From NCBI GenBank assembly GCA_016235425.1, contig JACRLC010000039.1:1-64000 (forward strand): DNA of 64,000 bases, in the 5' to 3' direction. Source of the DNA: Chloroflexota bacterium (GTDB lineage: Bacteria > Chloroflexota > Anaerolineae > Anaerolineales > Villigracilaceae). Every line of letters begins with the position of its first letter. Position 1 is the stretch's first letter. Positions 37,000 through 45,335 of the stretch are shown here, in pieces. The translations under genes and the position numbers were made by a program. The notes under the pieces were generated by a model. It ran no database searches, was not told the DNA's origin, and was given only the letters and a program-made list of their open reading frames with translations.

Positions 37000-39437
37000 T
37001 GCGATTTGGTTTTTTTGACGAAGCTCGCCGTGAGTACGTTATCAACGACCCGCGCACACCCGTAAAGTGGATCAACTACATTGGCACGCGCGACTTCGGC
37101 GGCTTTGTTGACCATACTGGTGGCGCATTAATCTGTAAAGGCGATCCGACCTACAACCGTATCACCAAATATATCCAACAGATGCCTTCCTCGGATTTCA
37201 AGGGCGAGACACTTTATCTACGGTCTCTCCTCCCCCTTTCAGGGAGAGGAGCCAGGGGTAAGGGCCAATACCACATATTCTCCCCATTCTTCGTCCCGAC
37301 CCTTGATTTTCCCGATCACTTTGAGTGCCGCGTCGGACTTGGCTATACGCGCATCGTCTCTGAATGTTTTGGTCTGCAGGCGGATGTGACCATCTTTGTT
37401 CCCCCTGGCGATCAGTGCGAAATCCGCGACATTCAGATCGCCAATATTTCCAATGCGCCTCTTATCGTAGACGTAATCCCGCTGGTTGAATACACCCACC
37501 CTGATGCGCTCAAGCAATTCACAAACGCCGACTGGGTCCCGCAAACCATGCAAAGCCGCGCAGTGAAAGATGGGGATTTCACAATCCTATTGCAGTTTCC
37601 ATTTATGCACCGGGATAAGCAGATCAATTATTTGACTTCCAACCTGCCCGTTTCATCCTACGAGACGGATCGAAAGAAATTTCTGGGCGACAATGAATAC
37701 GGTACGTTTCGGACTCCCCTCAGCCTGCTTCAGTCCGAATTGGGAAATTCACAAGCCGAACGAGGGGACAACATCGGCGCGCTGCTACACTCCCTGGGAG
37801 CACTACAACCCGGAGAAAGCCGCCGCCTTATCACACAACTGGGGCAGGCCGCCAATCTTGAGGCCGCCCGCGCAAGTATCGTGAAATACCGCCAACCTGA
37901 GGCTGTCGAGAATGCCCTGGCCGGCATCAAAGTTTTTTGGGGTAAATACTTATCTGCGTTTCAAATCGAAACACCCGACACGAGCATGAATACCATGCTC
38001 AACGTTCATAACCCGTATCAGTGTTACGTCACGAAGACCTGGTCGCGGTATCTTTCTTATTACCAGCCTGGCTTGGGATCGCGCGGCATCGGCATTCGCG
38101 ATTCATCACAGGACATGTTATCTGTGCTGGCCTCTATTCCCGAGGAGGGCAAGGAGTTCATCCGCACATTGCTATCGTTTCAAAAGCGTGACGGGACGTC
38201 CATGCACCAGTTTAATCCGCTGACTCTCGAGGGAAACATGGGCGACTCTGCAGAGATGGAAGATCGTCCACACTATTACAGCGACGATCACTTATGGGGG
38301 ATACTGGCAGTCATAATGTATTTGAAGGAAACAGGCGACCTGTCTTTCCTGCAAGAAACTGTCCCCTTTTACGAAAAAGACAAGCAAGGCAAAGTTATCG
38401 AGACTGGCACAGTGCTCGAGCATCTTAGGCGAGGTCTTGCTTTCACCTGTCACGACGTAGGTCGGCATGGTTTACCGTTGCTTGGCTTCGCGGATTGGAA
38501 TGACACGGTTAACCTGCCGGCGGGAGCTGAGTCCCTCTTTACGGCCAATCTTTACGGAAAAGCATTATTGGAAACGATCTCCCTGATGGAATTTTTCGGT
38601 GACTACTCTTCAGCAAAGAAATATCGTGCCGACTATGAAAAGATGAAGTCCGGGGTCGAATCCGTAGGATGGGATGGCGAATGGTACATCCGTTATTTCG
38701 ATGCAGAGGAAAATCGGCTCGGCTCATCGAAAAACCAGTATGGCCGGATTTATCTCAACGCGCAATCGTGGCCGGTCATCTCTGGTTTTGCATCACCGGA
38801 ACGGGGCCGCCAGGCAATGGACTCAGTTTACAGAAAATTGAACACGAGATACGGCATCAAATTGAGCGCGCCCGGCTTCAATGGCTATGATCCAAAGTAT
38901 GGCGGTGTGACCACATTCCCTCCGGGAGCGAAAGAGAACGGCGGCATCTTTTTGCATCCCAACCCCTGGGCGACTATCGCGGAGACTTTACTTGGAAATG
39001 GGGATCGCGCCTATGAGTATTATGCACAGATCAATCCGGCGGCCAAAAACGACTTGATCGAGACCTACGAATGTGAGCCATACGTCTATGCCCAGAATAT
39101 CCTTGGCAATGAACATCCACAGTTCGGGCTCGGACGCAACTCCTGGCTCTCAGGCACTGCCTCGTGGTGTTATCAGGCCGCGACCCAGTGGATTTTAGGC
39201 ATCCGCCCCGAATATGACGGCTTGCGAATCGATCCGTGCATCCCGTCAGTGTGGAGCGGTTTTTCGGCGGCACGCAGGTTTCGGGGGCGCTTGATGCGGA
39301 TCCGCGTCCATAATCCAGAAAACGCCTGCAGGGGTGTTGTCAAAATGGTTCTTGACGGAAGAGACGTCGCGGGGAATCTAATCCCATTGGGTTTGTCAAA
39401 AGATGAGCATCAAATTGACATCTGGCTGGGAGGTTAG
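36996..39437 (+). CDS. GH94 glycoside phosphorylase 2, with a palindromic-repeat insertion, 813 aa
   Basis: A paralogue of the preceding enzyme: RFGFFDEARREYVINDPRTP, general-acid region GFADWNDTVNLPAG, RDSSQDMLSVLASIPEEG and NGGIFLHPNPWATIAE. It differs in the substrate loops, so a different linkage (for example beta-1,3) is possible. Near residues 77-91 it carries the peptide SLLPLSGRGARGKGQ, encoded by a repeat (37225-37265). Paralogue 1 lacks it, having YLRDDNPPPSRPSFWSP at that place. The frame is kept, so the insertion may be tolerated as a surface loop. Its ATG overlaps the first gene by 4 bp, suggesting the two phosphorylases are made in concert. Confidence 0.92.
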   Translation: MMRFGFFDEARREYVINDPRTPVKWINYIGTRDFGGFVDHTGGALICKGDPTYNRITKYIQQMPSSDFKGETLYLRSLLPLSGRGARGKGQYHIFSPFFVPTLDFPDHFECRVGLGYTRIVSECFGLQADVTIFVPPGDQCEIRDIQIANISNAPLIVDVIPLVEYTHPDALKQFTNADWVPQTMQSRAVKDGDFTILLQFPFMHRDKQINYLTSNLPVSSYETDRKKFLGDNEYGTFRTPLSLLQSELGNSQAERGDNIGALLHSLGALQPGESRRLITQLGQAANLEAARASIVKYRQPEAVENALAGIKVFWGKYLSAFQIETPDTSMNTMLNVHNPYQCYVTKTWSRYLSYYQPGLGSRGIGIRDSSQDMLSVLASIPEEGKEFIRTLLSFQKRDGTSMHQFNPLTLEGNMGDSAEMEDRPHYYSDDHLWGILAVIMYLKETGDLSFLQETVPFYEKDKQGKVIETGTVLEHLRRGLAFTCHDVGRHGLPLLGFADWNDTVNLPAGAESLFTANLYGKALLETISLMEFFGDYSSAKKYRADYEKMKSGVESVGWDGEWYIRYFDAEENRLGSSKNQYGRIYLNAQSWPVISGFASPERGRQAMDSVYRKLNTRYGIKLSAPGFNGYDPKYGGVTTFPPGAKENGGIFLHPNPWATIAETLLGNGDRAYEYYAQINPAAKNDLIETYECEPYVYAQNILGNEHPQFGLGRNSWLSGTASWCYQAATQWILGIRPEYDGLRIDPCIPSVWSGFSAARRFRGRLMRIRVHNPENACRGVVKMVLDGRDVAGNLIPLGLSKDEHQIDIWLGG
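37225..37265. repeat. Palindromic element inside the second GH94 gene
   Basis: The run begins ctctcctccccctttca and continues gggagaggagcc and aggggtaaggg. It matches the family also seen at 48003, 56703 and 57669, and is read through in frame. Confidence 0.75.
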
Positions 39438-39447
39438 TGAACACATC

Positions 39448-39870
39448 ATGGACGAGACATTGATCGAGATCAGTGAATATAAGGGCAACGGTTATAAACC
39501 ACTGGTTGACTTTGGCGAATGGCGTGTGGCCATCCTGCGCTACCTGGATGATATCCAGCCCGATCGCATCGACTCGATGGAACGACACACTGAAACCGAT
39601 GAGGTGTTCGTGTTATTGAATGGACGCGGTATTTTGATTATGGGAGGCAATGAAAAAGAGGTAAATAGGCTCCATCCGCAAGTGATGGAAAGCGGAAAAC
39701 TCTATAACGTCAAGCGTTATGCCTGGCATACTATATTATTAAGCCGTGATGCGAGCGTGCTACTGGTCGAAAACCGGGATACAGGCAGGCACAATACGGA
39801 ATACAGCCAGCTTTCGTCAACATATCGGAGTTCGATCATGAAAATTGCAGAGCGCGAGTCCTTTGAATAG
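39448..39870 (+). CDS. Cupin-fold protein of unknown function, 140 aa
   Basis: A small cytoplasmic protein with cupin-like motifs: MERHTETDEVFVLLNGRGIL (first conserved block with H and E) and KLYNVKRYAWHTILLSRDA (second block with H). It follows the GH94 genes by 10 bp and may be the last gene of the oligosaccharide operon. Start could be 39448 or an overlapping upstream ATG at 39403; GGGAGG lies about 14 bp before 39448. A role as sugar isomerase/epimerase or sensor is possible but not shown. Confidence 0.7.
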   Translation: MDETLIEISEYKGNGYKPLVDFGEWRVAILRYLDDIQPDRIDSMERHTETDEVFVLLNGRGILIMGGNEKEVNRLHPQVMESGKLYNVKRYAWHTILLSRDASVLLVENRDTGRHNTEYSQLSSTYRSSIMKIAERESFE

Positions 39871-39878
39871 ATAAACAT

Positions 39879-40439
39879 TTACCCCTTCAACAACACATTG
39901 TGTTCCGGCTCTTCCTCCACCAGCGCGGCCAGCGGGGGCAACTCGGCGATGGAATTCAGCCCAAAGTGTTGCAGGAATTCCGGTGAGGTGGAGTACAAAA
40001 TCGGGCGGCCAGGGCCATCGGTGCGGCCTGCCTCTTGAACGAGTCCTTTGCCCAACAGGCTCTTCATCATGCCGTCGCTGTTCACGCCGCGGATTGCGTC
40101 CACTTGCGGGCGCGTGCAGGGTTGCTGGTAAGCAATGATTGCCAGTGTCTCGAGCGCGGCGCGGCTGAGATGGGTTATCGCTTCGAGACCGAGAAAACGC
40201 TCCACAAGCGAAGCAAGTTCGGCGGCAGTGGTCATTTGGACGCGCCCGGCATGTCGTTGCAGGCGCAGGCCGCGGGTCTGGAGGGAGTCTTCGAGTTCTT
40301 TCAAACCGCGCTCCACCACGGAGGCGGTCACATCCAATGCGGTGGAAAGCTGCGCCACTGGCACAGGTTCGGCTGAAACAAACAACATCGCTTCAATTTT
40401 GGCCGCAAGGGTCAGTTCATTTGGCTGTGATTCGGTCAT
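39879..40439 (-). CDS. scpB: Segregation and condensation protein B, 186 aa
   Basis: A kleisin-interacting subunit of the SMC-ScpAB condensin complex. Tandem winged helices are evident: LAAKIEAMLFVSAEPVPVAQLS at the start and the family motif ETLAIIAYQQPCTRPQVDAIRG followed by LLGKGLVQEAGR. Length is normal. The gene is convergent with the cupin gene; scpA is not in the window. Confidence 0.93.
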   Translation of the reverse strand: MTESQPNELTLAAKIEAMLFVSAEPVPVAQLSTALDVTASVVERGLKELEDSLQTRGLRLQRHAGRVQMTTAAELASLVERFLGLEAITHLSRAALETLAIIAYQQPCTRPQVDAIRGVNSDGMMKSLLGKGLVQEAGRTDGPGRPILYSTSPEFLQHFGLNSIAELPPLAALVEEEPEHNVLLKG

Positions 40440-40458
40440 GCTATAATTGCTCCGCTTA

Positions 40459-40506
40459 ACGATTTTGGATTTACGATTTCAGATTTCAGATTTACGATTT
40501 ACGATT
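40459..40506 (+). repeat. AT-rich direct repeats before a lipoprotein gene
   Basis: Units of the form gatttacgattt and cagatttcagattt occupy the whole leader between the divergent scpB start and the ATG at 40507. In frame they would encode LDLRFQISDLRFTI, which I regard as non-coding since a clean lipoprotein signal starts downstream. Confidence 0.5.
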
Positions 40507-41076
40507 ATGAAACTAAAAATCAATCCCATAACCTTTCTCTTTATTACTCTTGCGCTAACATCCCTGGCCTGCACTATTTTTGTGGGCGGCCCGGAGTATC
40601 CCGCAAACCCACTCCCCTTTTCTGCCGATGCCGTCGAAGGCCTGCGCTTGCAAATCGAACAGGCCATGATCACCGGCGCAGAAACCGGGGTCGTCACATT
40701 ACAGATCGACGAAAACCAGCTCACTTCCTATCTCACGCTCAAATTGCAGGAACAAACCAACCCGCCGTTCACCGATCCGCAAGTCTTCCTGCGCGACGGG
40801 CAGATGCAAATCTACGGCAAGATCCAGCGCGGCATCTTCATGGCAAACATGTTGATCACGCTGAACGTCACAGTTGATGAAACCGGCAAGCCCAAGATCG
40901 AAATCGCATCCGCCGATTTCGGCCCCTTCCCCGCGCCGGAGGGTTTGAACAGCGCCATCAGTTCCGTGATTGACGAAGCCTTCACCGGCTCGCTTGGCCC
41001 GGTCGCCATTGGATTCCGCCTCGAGACGATCACCATCGCAGACGGCATCATGACGTTGACCGGACGGATCAAATAG
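40507..41076 (+). CDS. Putative lipoprotein, unknown function, 189 aa
   Basis: It has a lipoprotein signal (KINPITFLFITLALTSLAC). The mature part has alternating strands, TGVVTLQIDENQLTSYLTLKLQ and MANMLITLNVTVDETGKPKI, suggestive of a lipid- or ligand-binding beta fold. I do not recognise a named family. It is divergent from scpB and followed 20 bp later by a second lipoprotein gene, so the two are probably cotranscribed. Confidence 0.7.
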   Translation: MKLKINPITFLFITLALTSLACTIFVGGPEYPANPLPFSADAVEGLRLQIEQAMITGAETGVVTLQIDENQLTSYLTLKLQEQTNPPFTDPQVFLRDGQMQIYGKIQRGIFMANMLITLNVTVDETGKPKIEIASADFGPFPAPEGLNSAISSVIDEAFTGSLGPVAIGFRLETITIADGIMTLTGRIK

Positions 41077-41096
41077 CGGCTGGATTATACCTCGAC

Positions 41097-42683
41097 ATGC
41101 CTCGCCTCTTTCTCCGCCCGTACCTGCTGGCCGTTTTATTGGCATTTTCCCTGCTGGCAGGTTCCTGCCGCTCCCCTCAACTCGGTGAAAACATCACAGT
41201 GGACATTACAGCGGATGGGACAACGCACCAGGTCAGCGTGCAGAGTGGAAGCACGGTGACTCAGGCATTGCAGGAAGCGGGTATTGCGCCGGGCAACCTG
41301 GACAAGTCAGAGCCTCCTTTCTATACCGTTTTGAGCGACGGCGATTCGATCACGTTGACACGCGTCGAGGAGGTCTTTGAAACAGAGCAGGTTGTCATCC
41401 CATTTGAGAAACAAGTGGTGCGAAATGAAACCCTGCCCGAAGGCCAGACAAGGCTCGTCCAGGCGGGAGTGAACGGCTTGCAGGAAGTCACTTACCGGAG
41501 AATTCTCGAAGATGGGATCGAAGCCAGTAAATCGGCGGTCAAGACCGTGGTCCTGAATGATGCGTTGCCCGAGATTGTAATGGTCGGGGCGCAGGCATCC
41601 TTCACCCCGCTGACCATCCCCGGTTCGTTGGTCTATCTCGCGGCTGGCAATGCGTGGCTCATGGATGGGTCAACCGCGAACCGCAGGATCATTGTCAGCA
41701 CGGGCGATTTGGATGGGCGCATCTTCACACTCTCGCCGAACGGCGAATATTTGATCTTCACGCGCAAATCGAGCAAGCCTGCCAGTGAAGAGATCAACAC
41801 GTTGTGGACTGTGCGGGTAAAGAACACGGAACCCAAACCGATCTGGCTGCAGGCGAAAAATGTGGTTCACTTTGCGGCCTGGATTCCCGGCACGAACTCG
41901 GTGGCCTATTCGACGGTTGAACCGCGCGGCACTGCGCCCGGCTGGCAGGCCAACAACGACTTGTATCGCGTGAGCCTCGCGGGAGGCAGTCCGCGCAAGA
42001 TGCTGGAAGCCAATAGCGGAGGCGTGTATGGCTGGTGGGGAATGTCTTTCGCTTATTCGGCGGATGGCAGGCTGGCTTATGCGCGCCCGGATGGGATCGG
42101 ATTGGTGGATCAGGATGGCGGCTATTTAAAGCCCATGCTTGATATCACGCCGCTCAACACACACAGCGACTGGGCCTGGATCCCGCCGCTGACCTGGGGC
42201 TCCGATGGAAATACGCTGTTCTTCGTCACACACGCGCCGGCGCCCTCGCCTTTCATCGCCGAAGAGTCGCCGTTCTTTGATCTGACTGCCTCCTCGTTCA
42301 GCAATGAAGCGACAGTCTCGATCATCGATTCAGCCGGGATGTTTGCCTACCCATCTGCCTCGCCGGTGCGCGCCAGCGGAAAAGAGAAGGTTTACCAACT
42401 GGCATATTTGCAATCCATTTTTGTGGATCAAAGCGAAACGAGCCGCTATCGTTTGATGGTGATGGATCGCGATGGCTCGAACAGGCGCATCCTCTTTCCA
42501 CCCGCCGATACGAGCGGCATCGAACCGCAGATGCCCGCCTGGGCGCCGGAACCGCTCGCGGGGCAAACCGGCGATTTTATTGCCATCGTGTATCAGGGCA
42601 ATCTCTGGCTGATAGACAGCGGCAATGGCACAGCTTTTCAGGTTACCGGCGACGGCTTGATCAACCGGGTTGATTGGAAGTAG
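41097..42683 (+). CDS. Lipoprotein with DUF348, G5 and beta-propeller regions, 528 aa
   Basis: A signal with lipobox LLAGSC is followed by a DUF348-like module (ITVDITADGTTHQVSVQSG, residues about 31-80) and a G5-like module (TEQVVIPFEKQVVRNETLP, about 97-165). From about 170 on there are TolB/PD40-like propeller blades, for example FTLSPNGEYLIFTRKSS, WGMSFAYSADGRLAYARPD and IYQGNLWLIDSG-type ends. DUF348-G5 normally precedes peptidoglycan-acting domains in other Gram-positives. Here it is joined to a propeller, which suggests a surface binding protein. No catalytic motif is seen. Confidence 0.78.
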   Translation: MPRLFLRPYLLAVLLAFSLLAGSCRSPQLGENITVDITADGTTHQVSVQSGSTVTQALQEAGIAPGNLDKSEPPFYTVLSDGDSITLTRVEEVFETEQVVIPFEKQVVRNETLPEGQTRLVQAGVNGLQEVTYRRILEDGIEASKSAVKTVVLNDALPEIVMVGAQASFTPLTIPGSLVYLAAGNAWLMDGSTANRRIIVSTGDLDGRIFTLSPNGEYLIFTRKSSKPASEEINTLWTVRVKNTEPKPIWLQAKNVVHFAAWIPGTNSVAYSTVEPRGTAPGWQANNDLYRVSLAGGSPRKMLEANSGGVYGWWGMSFAYSADGRLAYARPDGIGLVDQDGGYLKPMLDITPLNTHSDWAWIPPLTWGSDGNTLFFVTHAPAPSPFIAEESPFFDLTASSFSNEATVSIIDSAGMFAYPSASPVRASGKEKVYQLAYLQSIFVDQSETSRYRLMVMDRDGSNRRILFPPADTSGIEPQMPAWAPEPLAGQTGDFIAIVYQGNLWLIDSGNGTAFQVTGDGLINRVDWK

Positions 42684-42717
42684 GCATAAAATTATTGAAA
42701 TCAAACTGACACTATGC

Positions 42718-42750
42718 GCGCGGCAATGACATGATAAAACATTGTCGCGC
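42718..42750. terminator. Hairpin after the G5-propeller gene
   Basis: Arms gcgcggcaatg and cattgtcgcgc pair with one wobble around an 11-base AT-rich loop. No clear T-run follows. Confidence 0.35.
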
Positions 42751-42787
42751 CATTTGATGGCAAAAATTCATTTTCACGGAGTAATCA

Positions 42788-43747
42788 ATGCGAATCTTAA
42801 TTACGGGTGCGGCCGGGTTCCTCGGCTCGCACTTGTGTGACCGGCTGCTGACAGAGGGACACACGATCATCGGAATGGACAATTTCATCACAGGCAGTCC
42901 TGACAACATCGCTCACCTGGCGGGAAATGAAAATTTTTCCTTTTACAAACGGGATGTATCGAATTATTTATTCGTCCCGGGCAAAGTGGATGCGATCCTG
43001 CATTTCGCTTCGCCCGCCAGCCCAAACCCGCAATCGCCGTCCGGTTATTTCAACCTGCCGATCCAAACCATGAAAGCGGGCGCGCTGGGAACACACAATT
43101 GTCTCGGCATTGCGCGCGCCCAGAACGCGCGTTTCCTGCTGGCATCCACAAGCGAAATCTACGGCGACCCGGAAGTACATCCGCAAAAGGAAACCTACGC
43201 CGGTAACGTGGACCCGGTCGGGACGCGTGCAGTCTATGATGAAGCCAAACGATTTGCCGAGTCACTCACGATGGCATATCATCGCGCACACGGCGTCAAC
43301 ACCAGCATCGTCCGCATCTTCAACACCTATGGTCCGCGCATGGACCTGGAAGACGGGCGCGCCCTCCCCAACCTGCTCAAGCAGGCCCTGCTCGATCAAC
43401 CGCTCACGGTCTATGGAACCGGCGGTCAAACGCGCTCCTTCTGCTACGTGGACGATCTCGTTGACGGCATCATCCGCCTGCTTTATTCGGACGAGCACAT
43501 GCCTGTGAACATCGGCAACCCAAACGAGATGACCATCCTGCAATTCGCGCAAGCCATCAACAAGATCGTTGGAAACAAGGCCGGAATCACCTACGTGCCC
43601 GATGCGCGCAGTGAACGCGACCCGCAGCGCCGCCAGCCGGATATCACCCGCGCGCGCGAGATTCTCGGCTGGGAACCGAAAGTCAGTCTCGAGGAAGGTA
43701 TCCGCAGGACGATCCCATTCTTCAAACAAAAACTGGGAGTGGCATGA
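42788..43747 (+). CDS. NAD-dependent nucleotide-sugar epimerase/dehydratase, UDP-glucuronate decarboxylase-like, 319 aa
   Basis: A short-chain extended dehydrogenase. Glycine-rich NAD motif [18 protein letters not shown], active-site Y-x-x-x-K in [13 protein letters not shown], and [15 protein letters not shown] and [18 protein letters not shown], as in UDP-glucuronate decarboxylases (UDP-xylose synthases). A sibling function such as dTDP-glucose dehydratase is less likely. It makes a sugar nucleotide for envelope glycans. ATG follows GGAG, and the gene overlaps GtrA by 4 bp. Confidence 0.88.
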   Translation: MRILITGAAGFLGSHLCDRLLTEGHTIIGMDNFITGSPDNIAHLAGNENFSFYKRDVSNYLFVPGKVDAILHFASPASPNPQSPSGYFNLPIQTMKAGALGTHNCLGIARAQNARFLLASTSEIYGDPEVHPQKETYAGNVDPVGTRAVYDEAKRFAESLTMAYHRAHGVNTSIVRIFNTYGPRMDLEDGRALPNLLKQALLDQPLTVYGTGGQTRSFCYVDDLVDGIIRLLYSDEHMPVNIGNPNEMTILQFAQAINKIVGNKAGITYVPDARSERDPQRRQPDITRAREILGWEPKVSLEEGIRRTIPFFKQKLGVA

Positions 43748-44205
43748 TCCTTTCGGATACCAGGGAACGCACGCGCTTCCTGAAATTCGCCGCGGTGGGG
43801 GCATTCGGGGCGGTCGTTGATTTCGGGATAATGAATCTGCTCACCAATCTGGCGCACCTGGACCTGGTCCCGGCGGGAACGATTTCCTTCACCTGCGCGG
43901 TGATAAGCAACTTCATCTGGAACCGTTACTGGACGTATCCTGAATCGCGCACGCGTCCGCTCCTTCACCAACTGGGAATGTTTTCGCTGGTCAACGCCGC
44001 GGGGGTTGCCATCCGCATCCCCATCCTGCATTTCGTCGAGCCGCCGTTATTGCACCTCTTCGAGCGCATGTTCAGCCTCCCGTACGCCAACGCAGAATTC
44101 TTCGCCAAAAACCTGACCCTCGCCGCCGCCGTGGGAATCGTAATGCTGTGGAACTTCTTCGTTAATCGCTATTGGACGTATAATGATATTGACGATAACG
44201 AGTGA
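43744..44205 (+). CDS. GtrA family membrane protein, 153 aa
   Basis: A small protein with four hydrophobic helices: [20 protein letters not shown], then [25 protein letters not shown] (family signature N-F-x-W-x-R-x-W-T), and a repeat of the signature near the C-terminus ([14 protein letters not shown]). GtrA proteins are thought to flip or carry polyprenyl-linked sugars for surface glycosylation. Coupled to the epimerase/decarboxylase by ATGA overlap. Confidence 0.9.
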   Translation: MILSDTRERTRFLKFAAVGAFGAVVDFGIMNLLTNLAHLDLVPAGTISFTCAVISNFIWNRYWTYPESRTRPLLHQLGMFSLVNAAGVAIRIPILHFVEPPLLHLFERMFSLPYANAEFFAKNLTLAAAVGIVMLWNFFVNRYWTYNDIDDNE

Positions 44206-44262
44206 CGGAATAACACCAAGTACAAGTAGGAACAAGGTGGTTCCGATACGAATGAGGTAACC

Positions 44263-44646
44263 ATGGAAAATACCGGGCAACGGAATCTAATCCCCATCTA
44301 TACATCGAAGGGTGATGCAGATGCCTTTTTGGTCTATCCCTATCTCTTCAACCGCAACGGAGACTGGATCGGCTGGGTGACGCCACAGCGGGAGGTCTAT
44401 TCCGTAATTGGATTTTACGTCGGCACGCTCACCAGCGACCCGCGTATCGTCCGCAAGCGCTCCACAAACACGCTCAAAACCAGACTTCGACCGCCCTCGC
44501 CGCCAAAAAGAATTTATCCCCCCGCCACAATCCCTCTCGCCCCTCTTATGCCGGAGTTGACCCAGTCGGTTGTTGATGTCTTAATGGAAGAACCCGAAAA
44601 ACTGCATCCCCTCGATACCGGCGAATTCCGCGAAGACCTCGATTAG
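44263..44646 (+). CDS. Small 4-fold beta-flower-like protein, 127 aa
   Basis: The N-terminal half YPYLFNRNGDWIGWVTPQREVYSVIGFYVG matches the pattern of bacterial 4-fold beta-flower domains as I know them. The C-terminal half is proline- and charge-rich (PPSPPKRIYPPAT) and probably disordered. There is no signal peptide. Function unknown; no neighbour gives a clear link. Confidence 0.6.
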   Translation: MENTGQRNLIPIYTSKGDADAFLVYPYLFNRNGDWIGWVTPQREVYSVIGFYVGTLTSDPRIVRKRSTNTLKTRLRPPSPPKRIYPPATIPLAPLMPELTQSVVDVLMEEPEKLHPLDTGEFREDLD

Positions 44647-44650
44647 TGTA

Positions 44651-44780
44651 TGAGGTGGATACGTACACAAGTACATAGGTAGATAAACGGAACAAGAAAC
44701 ACGAGTATGGTCTCGATACAAGCCAACGAACATGGCTCTACTCGACCACCAATATGACACGTAACATGGAACACTAACTT
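44651..44780 (+). repeat. Low-complexity gta-c/g-aca repeat and cacgtaacatggaaca repeat
   Basis: The spacer before the thioesterase gene contains units such as gtacacaagtacataggtag and, nearer the start codon, acacgtaacatggaacacta. Similar units recur in the next spacer and inside the glycosyltransferase gene. Confidence 0.45.
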
Positions 44781-45254
44781 ATGAGTACACCCCTTCCCGC
44801 AAAACCCATCCGTGCCTCGCGGGTTACTATCGCACAATTGATGCACCCCGAACACGCCAACCTGCTCGGCAACGTCCACGGCGGCTGGATCATGAAACTC
44901 GTTGACGAAGCCGGTGCATTGACCTGCATGCGTCACGCCCAATGCAAAGTCGTGACTGTTGCCATAGACTCCATGGTTTTCCGCAATCCCATCCGCATCG
45001 GGGATTTGGTCATCCTGAACGCGGAGGTCACTTATACAGGCCGCACATCCATGGAAGCCGAAGTGCAGGTGCTGGCGGAAAATCCCATCACCGGCGCGCG
45101 GACCCATACCAACACGGCTTACCTCGTCTACGTGGCATTGGACAATGAAGGAAAACCGTCTTCCGTCCCGCAACTCATCGCCGAAACCGAAGACGAAAAG
45201 CGCCGCATGGAACAGGCTCTTGAAAGACAGAAACATCGCCTGGCGCAGAAATAA
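44781..45254 (+). CDS. Acyl-CoA thioesterase, hotdog fold (YciA-like), 157 aa
   Basis: Hydrolyses acyl-CoA thioesters in the cytoplasm. It has the hotdog motif LMHPEHANLLGNVHGGWIMKLVDEAG (in parts), with the conserved N-x-x-G-x-x-x-G-G-x-x-M helix start, and IDSMVFRNPIRIGDLVILNAEV. Length is normal. The C-terminus is a charged helix, KRRMEQALERQKH. Flanked by low-complexity repeats on both sides. Confidence 0.92.
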   Translation: MSTPLPAKPIRASRVTIAQLMHPEHANLLGNVHGGWIMKLVDEAGALTCMRHAQCKVVTVAIDSMVFRNPIRIGDLVILNAEVTYTGRTSMEAEVQVLAENPITGARTHTNTAYLVYVALDNEGKPSSVPQLIAETEDEKRRMEQALERQKHRLAQK

Positions 45255-45335
45255 GTACACAGGTAAACACGTAGACAGGTAGACACGGAACACACAACAA
45301 ACCCGGCCTCCTCTCTGAACCATCCCCAACTCGCC
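45254..45335 (+). repeat. Low-complexity gtagacaggtagacac repeat
   Basis: Units such as gtacacaggtaaacacgtag and acaggtagacacgg follow the thioesterase stop. They match in-gene repeats at 45975-46020. Confidence 0.5.

Noticed and set aside
40447-40506. Upstream extension of the lipoprotein gene to 40447
   Set aside because: The extra residues come from AT-rich direct repeats and would hide a perfect lipoprotein signal.
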